A stretch of DNA of 64,000 bases from Acidobacteriota bacterium (lineage in GTDB: Bacteria; Acidobacteriota; Thermoanaerobaculia; Multivoradales; Multivoraceae), in assembly GCA_028875725.1 (NCBI GenBank), contig JAPPCR010000006.1, forward strand, positions 1,929,786-1,993,785, read 5' to 3'. The translations under genes were made by a program, and so were the position numbers. Below the pieces are notes generated by a model that was not told the DNA's origin, made no database searches, and saw only the letters and a program-made list of their open reading frames with translations. This document shows, piece by piece, positions 1-10,189 of this stretch (its first letter is position 1; every line of letters starts with the position of its first letter).

Positions 1-2697
1 TTGAACGAGAAGCCGAACGAACAGAAGGACCTCGGCGAGCCGGCCTTCTCGCCGGACGGGCGCTACGTCTACTTCAGCCAGGACACAACGCCGGGCGGCG
101 TCTACGAGTACGGCCGGAACGCGGCCATCGGCATCTACTCGATCCGCCGCATCGACCGCGAGACCGGGGAGATCGAGACCGTGATCTCCGGGCCCGGCGG
201 CGCCGTCCGGCCGACTCCCTCACCCGACGGCAGGTACCTCGCCTTCGTGCGTCGGATCCGTTTTCAGAGCCACCTCTTCCTGCACAATCTGAGAAGCGGC
301 GAGAACATCCCGATCCATGACGCGCTCGACCGGGACATGCAGGAGATCTGGGCGGTTCATGGCGTCTATCCGGGCATGGCCTGGACGCCGGACAGCCGTT
401 CCGTCGTCTTCTGGGCGCGCGGCGGCCTCCACCGGATCGACATCGAAACCCGCGAGGTCAGCGAGATCCCGTTCCGGGTGCGGGCCACCCACCGGATGAA
501 AGAGGCTCTCGCCTTCGACTTCGAGGCGGCGCCGGACACCTTCCGGACGAAGATGCTCCGCTGGATCCAGGTATCCCCCGCCGGCGACCAGGTGGTCTTC
601 CAGACCCTCGGCCGGCTATGGACCCGCAGCCTTGATCCCGAGACCGGCGAACTCGGCGAGGCGCGGCGGCTGACCGCCCAGGACGACCATTACGAGTTCT
701 ACCCGTCCTGGTCGCGCGACGGAAAACAAGTCGTCTACGTGAGTTGGCACGACGAGGACCTGGGCGCGGTGCGCATCGCGCCGGCCGCCGGTGGCGAGGG
801 GCGGACGATCACGTCCGATCCCGGCTTCTACGTCGAACCCGCCTTCTCGCCCGACGGCGCCACCGTCGTGTATCGCAAGAGCCGGAGCGGCGGCATCCTG
901 AGTCCGCTGTGGTCGAAGGACCCGGGGCTCTACCGGATCGACGCCGCCGGCCAAAGCGCTCCCGTGCGGTTCGCCCGCGCCGGCTCCGGCCCGCACTTCG
1001 GCGGCGACGCGGATCGCGTCTACTTCACCGCCACCGAGAGATGGGACCGGCGCGTGCTCCGCAGCGTGCCGCTCGTAAGCAGCGGCGACGCGCAGACCCG
1101 CGACCACGCCGGAAGCAAGGTGGCCACAGAGATGCGGGTCTCCCCCGACGGCCGCTGGCTCGCCTTCGCCGAGCGCTTCGACGCCCACGTCGTGCCGTTC
1201 ACGCCGGCCTCGAAGGCGATCGAGATCGGCCCCAGGACCGCCGGCCTGCCGGTGCGAAACGTCTCGACCGACGACGGCGCCTACCTCCACTTCTCGGGCG
1301 ACAGTTCGACCCTGTACTGGTCCCTGGGACCCGAACTGTACGAGCGACGGCTCGATGAGGCCTTCGCACCGCGGGACGACGAGGCCGAGAACGTAACCGA
1401 AGAGCCCGCGAGCGGCCTCGATCTCGGCTTCGACGTGACGGCCTACCGTCCCGAGGGCCGGATCGCGATCACGAACGCGCGGCTGATCACGATGGCCGGC
1501 CAGGACAACCTGGAGATCATCCGCCGCGGCACGGTAGTCGTCGACGGCGACCGGATCGCGGCCATCGGCCCCTCAAGCCAGGTCGACGTGCCGGCCGACG
1601 CGACGGTGATCGATGCCTCCGGCCTCACCGTCATGCCCGGCCTGATCGACGTCCACTGGCACGGTCCGCAGGGCAGCCAGGAGATCATCCCGCAACAGAA
1701 CTCCGAGCTCTACGCGACGCTCGCCTTCGGCGTAACGACGGCCCACGACCCCTCGACCGACACCAGCACCTTCTTCGCCGCCAGCGAGATGCAACAGGCC
1801 GGCGACATCATCGGACCCCGCATGTTCGCCACCGGCACGATCCTCTACGGCGCCTTAGGCGCCTTCCGCGCGATCGTCGAGACGCCGGACGACGCGGTAC
1901 AGCACGTCCGCCGCCTGCAGAAGGCCGGCGCGATCAGCGTCAAGAGCTACAACCAGCCCCGGCGCGATCAGCGCCAGAAGATCGTCGCCGCCGCCCGCGA
2001 CCTCGGCATGCTCGTGGTCAACGAGGGCGGCGCCCTGTTCCAGCACAACATGACGATGGTCGCCGACGGCCACACCGGAATCGAGCACTCGCTCTCCGTG
2101 GGCGCGATCTACGACGACGTGATCCAGTTCTGGGGCAACAGCCGCGTCGGCAACACGCCGACGCTGGGCGTAGCCTTCGGCGGCATCCAGGGCGAGGACT
2201 ACTGGTATGAGCACACGGACGTCTGGACCAACGAGCGGCTGCTGAACTATGTGCCGCAAGAGGTGATCGACGCGCGCTCCCGCCGCCGCCAGAAGGCGCC
2301 GGAAGGCGAGTACAACCACATCCTGGCCGCGCGAGTCACCAACGCCCTCGACCAGGCTGGCGTGCAGATCATGCTCGGCGCCCACGGCCAGCGCGAAGGC
2401 CTCGCCGCCCACTGGGAAATGTGGATGTTCGAGCAGGGCGGGATGAGCCCGCACCGCGCACTGATCGCCGGCACGATCAACGGCGCCCGCTACATCGGCA
2501 TGGAGGCCGACCTCGGTTCCCTCGAGGCCGGCAAACTCGCCGACCTGATCGTCCTCGAAGAGAACCCGCTCGAGAACCTCCGCAACTCCGAACTCGTCCG
2601 CTACGTCATGGTAGGCGGCCGCATCTTCGACGCCCTGTCGATGAACGAGACCGCCGGCGAGAAGCTGCAGCGGAAGCCGTTCTGGTTCCAGCAGTAG
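1..2697 (+). CDS. TolB-like beta-propeller / amidohydrolase fusion, 5' end cut by window edge
   Basis: The frame is open from the first base and ends at TAG 2695-2697 (898 residues visible). The first visible residues are already a propeller blade (FSPDGRYVYFSQD), with no signal peptide, so the N-terminus probably lies outside the window. Residues about 10-460 carry repeated TolB/WD40-like (PD40) blades with SPDGR motifs. Residues about 480-890 are an imidazolonepropionase/dihydroorotase-type amidohydrolase: VMPGLIDVHWHG supplies the first HxH metal ligands, GIEHSL a later His, and LGSLEAGKLADLIVL is the typical C-terminal sandwich strand. This fusion is a known family of probably exported metal-dependent hydrolases; the substrate cannot be read from sequence. 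The fold is secure and the specific function is not. Confidence 0.85.
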   Translation: MNEKPNEQKDLGEPAFSPDGRYVYFSQDTTPGGVYEYGRNAAIGIYSIRRIDRETGEIETVISGPGGAVRPTPSPDGRYLAFVRRIRFQSHLFLHNLRSGENIPIHDALDRDMQEIWAVHGVYPGMAWTPDSRSVVFWARGGLHRIDIETREVSEIPFRVRATHRMKEALAFDFEAAPDTFRTKMLRWIQVSPAGDQVVFQTLGRLWTRSLDPETGELGEARRLTAQDDHYEFYPSWSRDGKQVVYVSWHDEDLGAVRIAPAAGGEGRTITSDPGFYVEPAFSPDGATVVYRKSRSGGILSPLWSKDPGLYRIDAAGQSAPVRFARAGSGPHFGGDADRVYFTATERWDRRVLRSVPLVSSGDAQTRDHAGSKVATEMRVSPDGRWLAFAERFDAHVVPFTPASKAIEIGPRTAGLPVRNVSTDDGAYLHFSGDSSTLYWSLGPELYERRLDEAFAPRDDEAENVTEEPASGLDLGFDVTAYRPEGRIAITNARLITMAGQDNLEIIRRGTVVVDGDRIAAIGPSSQVDVPADATVIDASGLTVMPGLIDVHWHGPQGSQEIIPQQNSELYATLAFGVTTAHDPSTDTSTFFAASEMQQAGDIIGPRMFATGTILYGALGAFRAIVETPDDAVQHVRRLQKAGAISVKSYNQPRRDQRQKIVAAARDLGMLVVNEGGALFQHNMTMVADGHTGIEHSLSVGAIYDDVIQFWGNSRVGNTPTLGVAFGGIQGEDYWYEHTDVWTNERLLNYVPQEVIDARSRRRQKAPEGEYNHILAARVTNALDQAGVQIMLGAHGQREGLAAHWEMWMFEQGGMSPHRALIAGTINGARYIGMEADLGSLEAGKLADLIVLEENPLENLRNSELVRYVMVGGRIFDALSMNETAGEKLQRKPFWFQQ

Positions 2698-2710
2698 GGG
2701 CGCGCTCTTC

Positions 2711-2836
2711 ATGCAGCGTCTGGAGATCAACCTGCAGGTCAGGAGATCGAACGTCAGGGCCGCGGAGTTCTACCGTTCGATCGGCTACGCGGAAGACGAT
2801 GTCCTGAGTATGGGTAAGCGCTTGGTTGAAGACTGA
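2711..2836 (+). pseudogene. C-terminal relic of a GNAT N-acetyltransferase
   Basis: A 41-codon frame (ATG 2711, TGA 2834-2836) reads LEINLQVRRSN, then AAEFYRSIGY, then SMGKRL. This is the last strand-helix-strand of a GNAT acetyltransferase (N-x-x-A-x-x-FY-x-x-x-GY, ending in a GKRL tail as in YpeA-like enzymes). The acetyl-CoA-binding R/Q-x-x-G-x-G/A segment that should precede it is missing, and the amidohydrolase stop codon lies only 13 bp upstream. The N-terminal three quarters of the gene have therefore been deleted. It is unlikely to be functional. Confidence 0.6.
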
Positions 2837-2890
2837 GACGCCTGGGACTGACAAGTGGCTGTCCTACGCGGCTAGCGAATCGAAGCCGAC

Positions 2891-3919
2891 TCAGACTCGA
2901 CGGAGCAGATCTGCGACCACGTCCCCTGTCGTGGCGTCTCCGTCCTGGTCGGGGGTCCTGGGTCCGCTCTTGTGGTGACCCGCAACCAGCTCGCCGACGC
3001 GCACGGCCTGGCGGGTCAGACCCACACGCTGCAGCAGCAGCGCGGCGGCCGAAACGGCCGCAATCGGGTTCGCGATTCCCCGACCAGCGAGGTCCGGCGC
3101 GCTGCCGTGCACCGGCTCCGCTAGGCAGAAGCGCTCGCCGCAGTTGGCGGAGCCGACCACGCCGAGTCCGCCGACCATGGCGGCGCCGGCGTCGCTCAGG
3201 ATGTCGCCGTAGAGATTCGGCGCGACGATCACGTCGTAGCGCTCCGGCTCCAGGATGAGACGGTAGGCCATCGAGTCGACGAGTTGCTCCTCGACTTCGA
3301 CCTCCAGAAAGCCACTCGCGACGTCGAGTGCGGTCTCTCGGAACAGGCCGTCACTCAGGCGAAGGACGTTCGCCTTGTGGACGACGGTGAGCAGGGGCCG
3401 TCTTCCTCGATCGGCGGCCCGTGACTGCGCCAGTTCGCAGGCGAAACGCGTGATCCGTTCCGTGGCCCGGCGGCTGATCACCCGCTCGGCGACGGCCACC
3501 TCGCCCTCCCGTTCCCAGCGTTCGCGGCCGGCATAGAGGCCCTCCGTGTTCTCGCGAACGACGACGGCGTCGACGGCGCCGCCGCGGAGCGGGCGCACGT
3601 TCGCGTAGAGGTCCAACCGCCGACGCAGCTCGACGATCGGGCTGCGGTAGCCATCGACCGCGTGGCTGGGCGATGAGACGGCGCCGAACAGGACGCCGGC
3701 GGAGCCCTCCAGTGCCTCGACGGTCGCCTCGGGCAAGGCCCTGCCGGTGCGCTCGAAGGCCCGCCAACCCATCTCCGCATCGATCCACTCGATCCGGTCC
3801 CCGCACACGGCATCCACGACGCGCACGGCCGCGTCCACGACCTCTGGCCCGATGCCGTCGCCGCCGATGCGGGCGAGGCGGACCGGCGCGGCGGCCGAGT
3901 CGTCGTGGCTTGGCGTCAC
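2891..3919 (-). CDS. hicdh: Homoisocitrate / isopropylmalate dehydrogenase family, probably homoisocitrate dehydrogenase
   Basis: This 342-residue NAD-dependent beta-decarboxylating dehydrogenase starts at GTG 3919. It has GGDGIGPEV near the N-terminus, LRRRLDLYANVRP for substrate-carboxylate arginines, and the C-terminal NLYGDILSD and EPVHGSAPDLAGRGIANP signatures for Mg2+ and NAD binding. The loop reads VRENTEGLY, as in homoisocitrate, isocitrate and tartrate dehydrogenases, not VRELTGGIY as in LeuB. Together with the upstream homocitrate synthase this points to oxidation of homoisocitrate to 2-oxoadipate. It is the last gene of a four-gene operon, 7 bp after the small homoaconitase subunit. 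Activity on isopropylmalate or isocitrate cannot be excluded. Confidence 0.8.
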   Translation of the reverse strand: MTPSHDDSAAAPVRLARIGGDGIGPEVVDAAVRVVDAVCGDRIEWIDAEMGWRAFERTGRALPEATVEALEGSAGVLFGAVSSPSHAVDGYRSPIVELRRRLDLYANVRPLRGGAVDAVVVRENTEGLYAGRERWEREGEVAVAERVISRRATERITRFACELAQSRAADRGRRPLLTVVHKANVLRLSDGLFRETALDVASGFLEVEVEEQLVDSMAYRLILEPERYDVIVAPNLYGDILSDAGAAMVGGLGVVGSANCGERFCLAEPVHGSAPDLAGRGIANPIAAVSAAALLLQRVGLTRQAVRVGELVAGHHKSGPRTPDQDGDATTGDVVADLLRRV

Positions 3920-3926
3920 GGCCTGC

Positions 3927-4445
3927 CTACCCCGCCGCCAGGCGTCGCTTCGTTTGCTCGATCAGGCCGCCGGCCGCGATCATCGACCGCACCGCCGGGC
4001 TGAACGGCGAGAACGCGAGCACGGCCTCGCCGCGGCGAATCACCGACGCCTCGAGATCGACCTCCACCTCCCCGCCTTCCTCCAGGGCGTCGACCGCCTC
4101 CGGGCAGACGATCGCGAGCAAGCCGTTGTTCAGGGCGTTGCGGTAGAAGATGCGCCCGAAGCTCCGCGCGACGACCGCGCCGACGCCTGCGTAGCGGAGG
4201 CAGACCGCCGCCTGCTCGCGGCTCGAGCCGCAGCCCCAGTTCCAGCCCGCGACGATGACGTCGCCCGGCCGGACCCGTTCGACAAACGTGGGGTCGAGGT
4301 CTTCCAGTGCGTGCGGCGCGACTTCCTCCGGCCGGCTCTTCGTGTACGTGTAGCGGCCCGGGAAGATGACGTCCGTGTTCACGTGGTCGCCGTAGCGGAA
4401 GACCCGGCCACGGAATGGTCGAGCGACATCGACTGGACCGTTCAC
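3927..4445 (-). CDS. lysU: Homoaconitase / isopropylmalate dehydratase small subunit
   Basis: A 172-residue LeuD-like swivel domain. It has [19 protein letters not shown] at the N-terminus, GCGSSREQA in the middle (serine/arginine substrate contacts) and [15 protein letters not shown] later. The same frame stays open upstream inside the large-subunit gene, but the GTG at 4445 is the right start because it overlaps the large-subunit TGA in a GTGA tetranucleotide, and homology begins there. It should pair with the 4442-5797 product to isomerise homocitrate to homoisocitrate. Assignment to lysine rather than leucine biosynthesis rests on the operon (homocitrate synthase first) and not on this protein alone. 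Confidence 0.82.
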   Translation of the reverse strand: MNGPVDVARPFRGRVFRYGDHVNTDVIFPGRYTYTKSRPEEVAPHALEDLDPTFVERVRPGDVIVAGWNWGCGSSREQAAVCLRYAGVGAVVARSFGRIFYRNALNNGLLAIVCPEAVDALEEGGEVEVDLEASVIRRGEAVLAFSPFSPAVRSMIAAGGLIEQTKRRLAAG

Positions 4446-5793
4446 TCGGTCACCTCCCGCGGATGGACGATCCGGCCGGCCACCGCGCTCGCCGCCACGA
4501 CCGCAGGCGAGGCAAGGTAGACCTTCGAGCCCCGGTCTCCCATCCGGCCCTGGAAGTTCCGGTTCGCACTGGAGATGCAGACCTCGCCCGGTGCCAGCAC
4601 GCCCAGGTGGTTGCCCATGCAGGGGCCGCAGCCGGGCGTGCCGAAGACGGCGCCGGCATCGGCGAGATCGGCCACCCAGCCGCGGGCCAAGGCCTCGTTC
4701 CAGACCTCGCTCGAGGCAGGCACGATGACCATCCGCGTGCCCGGCGCCGTACGCCGACCCGCCATCACCCGATGCACCGCGTCGAGATCCTCGATCCGGC
4801 CGTTCGTGCAGGTACCGATGAACGCCTGGTCGACCCGCACCGATTCGAGCTCGCCGACGCCGACCGTGTCGTCGACCTGATGCGGGCGAGCTACGCGAGG
4901 TTCGACCCGGCTCAGATCCAGCCTGTGCTCCGCCGCGTACCCGGCGCCGGGATCCGGCTGCAGCGCCCGTTCCTCGAGTCGCGCCGCCACCTCCGCCGCG
5001 GCCTCGCCGGCCTCCGCTCCCCGACCCGCGCGACGCCCGGGACGCGCCAGCAATCGCTCCGCCAGGTACCGGAACACCTCGTCGTCCGGCGGCATGTACG
5101 CGTTCTTCGCCCCCATCTCGGCCATCATGTTGACCAGGGCCGCGCGTGAGTCGAGGCTCAGGCCCTCGATTCCGGGACCCGCGAACTCGACGCTCCGGTA
5201 GAGCGCGCCGTCCGCGCCCAGATCGCCGATCAGAGTCAGGGCAACGTCCTTCGTCGTCACCCACTCGCCCAGCACGCCTTCCAGCCGGATCCGGATCGAC
5301 TCAGGCACCCTGAGCCAGAGTTCGCCGGTGGCCCAGATCACGGCCATCTCGCTGCGGCCGACGCCGGCGCCAAACGCGCCCAGCCAGCCGAAGTGCGGCG
5401 TGTGGGAATCGGAACCGAGAACCAGATCGCCCGGCAGCACGACAGCCTCTTCGCTCAGCACCTGGTGGCAGATGCCGCGACCGACCTCGAAGAAGTGGGC
5501 AACGCTCTGTTCGGCGACGAAGGCTCGGACTTCGGCGTGGTTCCGGGCGTGACGGACCGTCGGTGCCGGCACGGCGTGGTCGAGAGTGACCGCCATCCGC
5601 TCCGGGATGGAAACCCGCTCCTGGCCGAACTGCCGCCAGATCTCCGCGATCGGCGCCGTGTTGTCGTGGCTGAGCACGATGTCCGGCCGCGCGTCGACGA
5701 TCTGACCGACCGCAACCGCGTCCTCGCCGGCTGCACGGGCCAGTGCCTTTTGCGCGAAGGTTCGGGCCGTGTCGGCCGGCCGACCGTGTTCGA

Positions 5794-5797
<4 letters not shown>
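4442..5797 (-). CDS. lysT: Homoaconitase / isopropylmalate dehydratase large subunit
   Basis: A 451-residue aconitase-superfamily protein with GTG start at 5797, overlapping the homocitrate synthase stop by 4 bp (GTGA). HDNTAPI and [23 protein letters not shown] form the N-terminal substrate site. The [4Fe-4S] ligands are visible as IGTCTNGR and [12 protein letters not shown], followed by [12 protein letters not shown]. Between about residues 250 and 300 lies a low-complexity Arg/Ala/Glu-rich linker with no conserved motif. It is part of the hcs-lysT-lysU-hicdh operon. LeuC function is the alternative; context favours homoaconitase. Confidence 0.85.
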
Positions 5798-6954
<1,157 letters not shown>

Positions 6955-7138
6955 GGAGGGTTCCTCAGGTACAGAAAAGCCGGCGCATCCCTGAACTGGA
7001 TGGCCGGCCGAGAAAGGTCGCTGCGTCGATCTCTAGGCGGTAGACACCCGGTCCTGTAGGCAGGGCTTCGCGCCCGGCTTGTGCAGCCGCCTGACCAGGG
7101 ACGAACCGTGTGTCGTGTGATCCATGAGGGAGGACGCG

Positions 7139-7169
7139 GATTCTGCGTGCTCGGCCGTGCGAAAGTCAA
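7139..7169 (-). promoter_or_regulatory. Candidate sigma70-type promoter for the homocitrate synthase operon
   Basis: On the minus strand, TTGACT (7169-7164) is followed after 19 bp by AGAATC (7144-7139), about 185 bp upstream of the homocitrate synthase ATG. The -35 match is good, the -10 is poor and the spacer is long. The 248-bp gap (6955-7202) holds nothing else recognisable. A 30-codon frame (ATG at 7125, ending at 7033) could be a leader peptide but is not Lys-rich, so no attenuation mechanism is claimed. Confidence 0.25.
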
Positions 7170-7202
7170 GCTGCCCGCACCGGGCGCGTCGCCTCGAACG
7201 TC

Positions 7203-8042
7203 TCATAGAAGCTCCCGAAGCTCCTCGAACGCGCGGCGCGCCGTCACGATATGAGCGTCGGCATCCGCGCCGAGCCCACCGCCCAGGGTCCGCAAGCAGA
7301 GGTGAGTCAGGCCCTTCTCCCGCCATCCGCGGACGCGGTCCTGCCACTCGTGCTCACGCGGCCCTACGACGGCGACTCCCGCCTCCGTGCCGATGACCGC
7401 CGGGTCGCGGCCTGCGGCGCGGGCCGCGGCGGCAATGTCGGACGAGAGTTCGCCGAAGTCCTCCGGCGAGCACAGGACGAACCAGCCGTCTGCCTGCCGG
7501 CCGATCCTCCGGCGAATGCGCGGCACCGGCAAACCCCGCGCGCCGATCCAGATCGGAATCGGACGAGACGGCAGGGGATCGATGCCTGTACCCTGGACGA
7601 TGTCCCAGCGGCCCTCGAAGTCGACCTCCGGCTCCGTCCAGAGGCGCCGCAACAGTTCGAGCTGTTCCTCGCAGCGGGCGCCCCGCGTGCCGAAGTCCTG
7701 CCCCAGCGCCCGATACTCCGCCTCGCTGCCGCCGACACCGACGCCGAGACGCACACCGCCCCCCGACAGCCGTTCGAGTGTCGCCAGTTGCTTCGCCAGC
7801 AGCACCGTCTGACGCGATGGCGTGACGATGACCGAAGGTACTAGCTCGATGTTCTCTACCATCGCGGCGACGTAAGCCAGCAGCACGAGGGGCTCGTGGA
7901 GGTGCCCGCTCTTCGGTCGTGCGACCAGATCCGGTACCCGCAGGTGCGTGTAGCCGAGCTCGTCGGCAGCCTGTGCGAACGCCTTGACCGCGCCGAGGTC
8001 GTCCTTCAGTTCGCGGACGGGTAGCGAAATGCCGACTCTCAT
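7203..8042 (-). CDS. LLM-class (luciferase-like) flavin or F420 oxidoreductase
   Basis: A 279-residue TIM-barrel protein of the bacterial luciferase-like monooxygenase family. Typical elements are the MRVGISLPVRE start, LGYTHLRVPDLV, SVIVTPSRQTVLLAKQLATL, and GVRLGVGVGGSEAEYRALG (cofactor phosphate region), followed by RPIPIWIGARG. Many members of this size use F420 and others FMN; sequence alone does not decide. The ATG at 8042 is preceded by AGGAG with good spacing. It is separated from the lysine operon by 248 bp and divergent from the thioesterase gene at 8124. The substrate is unknown. Confidence 0.8.
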   Translation of the reverse strand: MRVGISLPVRELKDDLGAVKAFAQAADELGYTHLRVPDLVARPKSGHLHEPLVLLAYVAAMVENIELVPSVIVTPSRQTVLLAKQLATLERLSGGGVRLGVGVGGSEAEYRALGQDFGTRGARCEEQLELLRRLWTEPEVDFEGRWDIVQGTGIDPLPSRPIPIWIGARGLPVPRIRRRIGRQADGWFVLCSPEDFGELSSDIAAAARAAGRDPAVIGTEAGVAVVGPREHEWQDRVRGWREKGLTHLCLRTLGGGLGADADAHIVTARRAFEELRELL

Positions 8043-8123
8043 GGGTGAACTCCTGCTGGTTCAGGCGCGACCGGCGACGGATCGTAGCAAGGACATAGAC
8101 TCCGGGACCGCTGGTTCGTACGA

Positions 8124-8618
8124 ATGACCGACGCACAGAAGATCTGGACCGGCACGGTCCTGCCGGAGTGGATCGACCACAACGGTCATATGAACGCCGG
8201 CTACTACCTGGTCGCCTTCGACGACGCGACCGGCCCATGGACCGCGTTTCTGGGGATCGACCGGACCTACCGCAGGTCGAAGCGGCGCTCCACGTTCTCG
8301 ATCGACAGCCATCTCACCTGGCTGAGAGAACTGCCGGAGGGCGCGCCGATCGCGGTCGAAGCGGAACTCCTTGGCTTCGACGACAAGAAGTACCACACCT
8401 TCATGCGCATGCTGCACGCCGACGACGGCTACGTCGCCGCGACGCACGAGCTGCTGAGCATCCACATCGACCTCGATACACGGCGCAGCACGCCTCTGCC
8501 GCCCGAGATCCACGAGCGGATGAACGAAGTCCTCTCGAAGCAGCGCGCGATCGCCGAGCCCGGCGAGGTCGGACGCGTCATCCGCACCAAGCCGTGGCCG
8601 CCGGACGCGGCGCCCTGA
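8124..8618 (+). CDS. Hotdog-fold acyl-CoA thioesterase
   Basis: A 164-residue 4HBT-superfamily protein. EWIDHNGHMNAGYYLVAFDDA at residues 15-35 contains the DHNGHMN signature in which the Asp activates water. It resembles the thioesterase that accompanies or is fused to carnitine dehydrogenase (betainyl-CoA type), but no carnitine genes lie nearby. Acting alone it would hydrolyse a short or polar acyl-CoA in the cytoplasm. It is convergent with the DUF2834 gene. Fold secure, substrate unknown. Confidence 0.8.
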   Translation: MTDAQKIWTGTVLPEWIDHNGHMNAGYYLVAFDDATGPWTAFLGIDRTYRRSKRRSTFSIDSHLTWLRELPEGAPIAVEAELLGFDDKKYHTFMRMLHADDGYVAATHELLSIHIDLDTRRSTPLPPEIHERMNEVLSKQRAIAEPGEVGRVIRTKPWPPDAAP

Positions 8619-8642
8619 CTCGAGGAGCCCCTCGGCTCAGGC
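8612..8642. terminator. Candidate bidirectional hairpin between convergent genes
   Basis: CGAGG (8621-8625) and CCTCG (8630-8634) form a stem with loop AGCC. It is extended across an internal mismatch by TGA (8616-8618) with TCA (8637-8639) and flanking GC pairs. The hairpin contains the stop codons of both converging genes. No T-tract follows on either strand, so it may block read-through only weakly. Confidence 0.3.
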
Positions 8643-8969
8643 CGCGGCGGCCCGCGCCTGCTCGATCGCCGCCGTGCGCCGGTAGAGATAGAGCGGCAGC
8701 GCCAGCGACAGGCCGACCAGCAGGTTCGCCGCGACATGGACCCAGAGATGGCCGATGCGGTGACGGCGGCCGTCCGCGAACAGAAACACCCAGAACGCGG
8801 CGGACGACACGACGAGGTCGATGCTGAAGCCGGCCGCCACGGGATTGGCCGTCGCCGCGCCAACGAAGCCGGGCAGGTCGAGCCCGCCGTCGCCCAGGAG
8901 GAACCGCAGGAACTGCCAATACGGCAGCACCGTGCCCAGGACGCAGAGGAGGAGGTAGAAGCGCTTCAT
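8637..8969 (-). CDS. DUF2834 small integral membrane protein
   Basis: A 110-residue protein starting at ATG 8967-8969, with AAGGAC just upstream as ribosome binding site. Three or four hydrophobic segments are visible (about 3-27, 36-65, 75-96). The spacing and the VLPYWQFLRFLL and FSIDLVVSSAAFWVFLF pieces match the DUF2834 family of unknown function. The same frame is open for a further 285 codons upstream, antisense to the alpha/beta hydrolase, but family similarity begins at this methionine. Confidence 0.75.
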   Translation of the reverse strand: MKRFYLLLCVLGTVLPYWQFLRFLLGDGGLDLPGFVGAATANPVAAGFSIDLVVSSAAFWVFLFADGRRHRIGHLWVHVAANLLVGLSLALPLYLYRRTAAIEQARAAAA

Positions 8970-9071
8970 CGCAAGTCCTTTTCCGGCCGGTCGCACCGAA
9001 GAAAGTACCAGTTCGCGGGGCCGGGCGACGACACCGGTGCGGCGGCCGGCCGGTCGGCTACGATTCCTCCC

Positions 9072-10175
9072 ATGACGACCCACGACGACTCCAGCGACTC
9101 CGACACCCCGATGACCCGCCGCACCCTGATCGCCGGCTCCGCCGGCGGCGCCGCCGCGCTCGCCGCGAAGCCGGGCGCCGCCGTGGCGGCTGAACACGAC
9201 AGCCCGGCCTGGCCCGCGCCGGATTACGTCCGCACCAACGGCGGCCTCAGAATGGCCGTGTACGAGGCCGGGACCGAGGGCATACCCGTCGTGCTGAGCC
9301 ACGGCTTCCCGGAGCTGGCCTACTCCTGGCGCCACCAGTTGCCGGCGCTTTCCGAGGCCGGATTCCGCGTGCTGGCGCCTGACCAGCGCGGCTACGGCAA
9401 CACCCAGCGGCCCCTGGCGATCGAGGCCTACAACATCGCGGAACTCTGCGCCGACCTGGTCGGCCTGCTCGACGCCCGGGGCATCGCCAAGGCCGTCTTC
9501 GTCGGCCACGACTGGGGCGGCGGCGTGGTCTGGGCGATGCCGCGGCTGCACTCGGACCGTGTGCTCGGCGTGGTCGGCGTGAACACCCCGACTGGACCCC
9601 AGCCGCCTTCGCCGCCGATCGAGCTCCTCCGCCGGATGCGTGGCGAGGACAACTACGTCGTCGCGTTCCAGGAGCCCTGGAAGGCCGAGGAGGTGCTGGA
9701 AGCGGACGTCGAGAAGACCTTCCGCACCTTCATGCGGCGCGGCTCGTGGGACGCGGAGGAGTTCAACAAGCTCCCCGCCGACGCTCCGGAACGGAAGTTC
9801 CAGTTGCTCGAGATCATCAAGCACGGTTCACCCGAGGCGCTGCGGGGCGAGCTGCTGCTGACCGATGCGGAACTGGCCCACGTCGTGACCACATACCAGC
9901 GCACGGGCTTCACCGGCGGGGTCAACTGGTACCGGAACATCGACCGCAATTGGGAGTTGATGAAGGGCGTAGACCAGAAGATCGACCAGCCCTGCCTCTA
10001 CATCGGCGCCGAGAACGACGTCGTGCTGCCGCCCTCCTCCGCCGACGGCATCGAGGCCCTGGTACCGAACATCGCCAAGCACACGATCAGGGACTGCGGC
10101 CACTGGACCCAGCAGGAGCAGCCCGAGGAGTTCAACCGGGTCCTGATCGGCTGGTTGAAGGCGACGTTCGCCTAG
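9072..10175 (+). CDS. Tat-exported alpha/beta hydrolase, epoxide hydrolase-like
   Basis: A 367-residue protein. MTRRTLIAG (residues 14-22) followed by an Ala-rich stretch is a twin-arginine signal, so the enzyme is probably exported folded. The hydrolase fold has HGFPE (77-81, oxyanion hole), GHDWGG with nucleophile D147, a helical cap (about 190-290) and a late GAENDVVLP acid and CGHWTQQEQP histidine. HGFPE plus GHDWGG is typical of soluble epoxide hydrolases and fluoroacetate-type dehalogenases. The ATG at 9072 begins the signal peptide. It is 14 bp upstream of the Nudix gene on the same strand and probably co-transcribed. Epoxide hydrolysis is likely, with no evidence for a specific substrate. 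Confidence 0.85.
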   Translation: MTTHDDSSDSDTPMTRRTLIAGSAGGAAALAAKPGAAVAAEHDSPAWPAPDYVRTNGGLRMAVYEAGTEGIPVVLSHGFPELAYSWRHQLPALSEAGFRVLAPDQRGYGNTQRPLAIEAYNIAELCADLVGLLDARGIAKAVFVGHDWGGGVVWAMPRLHSDRVLGVVGVNTPTGPQPPSPPIELLRRMRGEDNYVVAFQEPWKAEEVLEADVEKTFRTFMRRGSWDAEEFNKLPADAPERKFQLLEIIKHGSPEALRGELLLTDAELAHVVTTYQRTGFTGGVNWYRNIDRNWELMKGVDQKIDQPCLYIGAENDVVLPPSSADGIEALVPNIAKHTIRDCGHWTQQEQPEEFNRVLIGWLKATFA

Positions 10176-10189
10176 AGCCTCGCTGCGCT

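Noticed and set aside
1855..2730. 291-codon minus-strand frame
   Set aside because: It is antisense to the amidohydrolase domain and has no recognisable similarity.
7070..7150. tRNA-like GC-rich stretch in the gap before homocitrate synthase
   Set aside because: No T-loop GGTTCRA motif or acceptor-stem complementarity could be found.
7033..7347. Possible leader peptide or small gene upstream of homocitrate synthase
   Set aside because: The upper part overlaps the LLM oxidoreductase, and the free 30-codon part has no Lys-rich run or attenuator-like stem to support a leader role.
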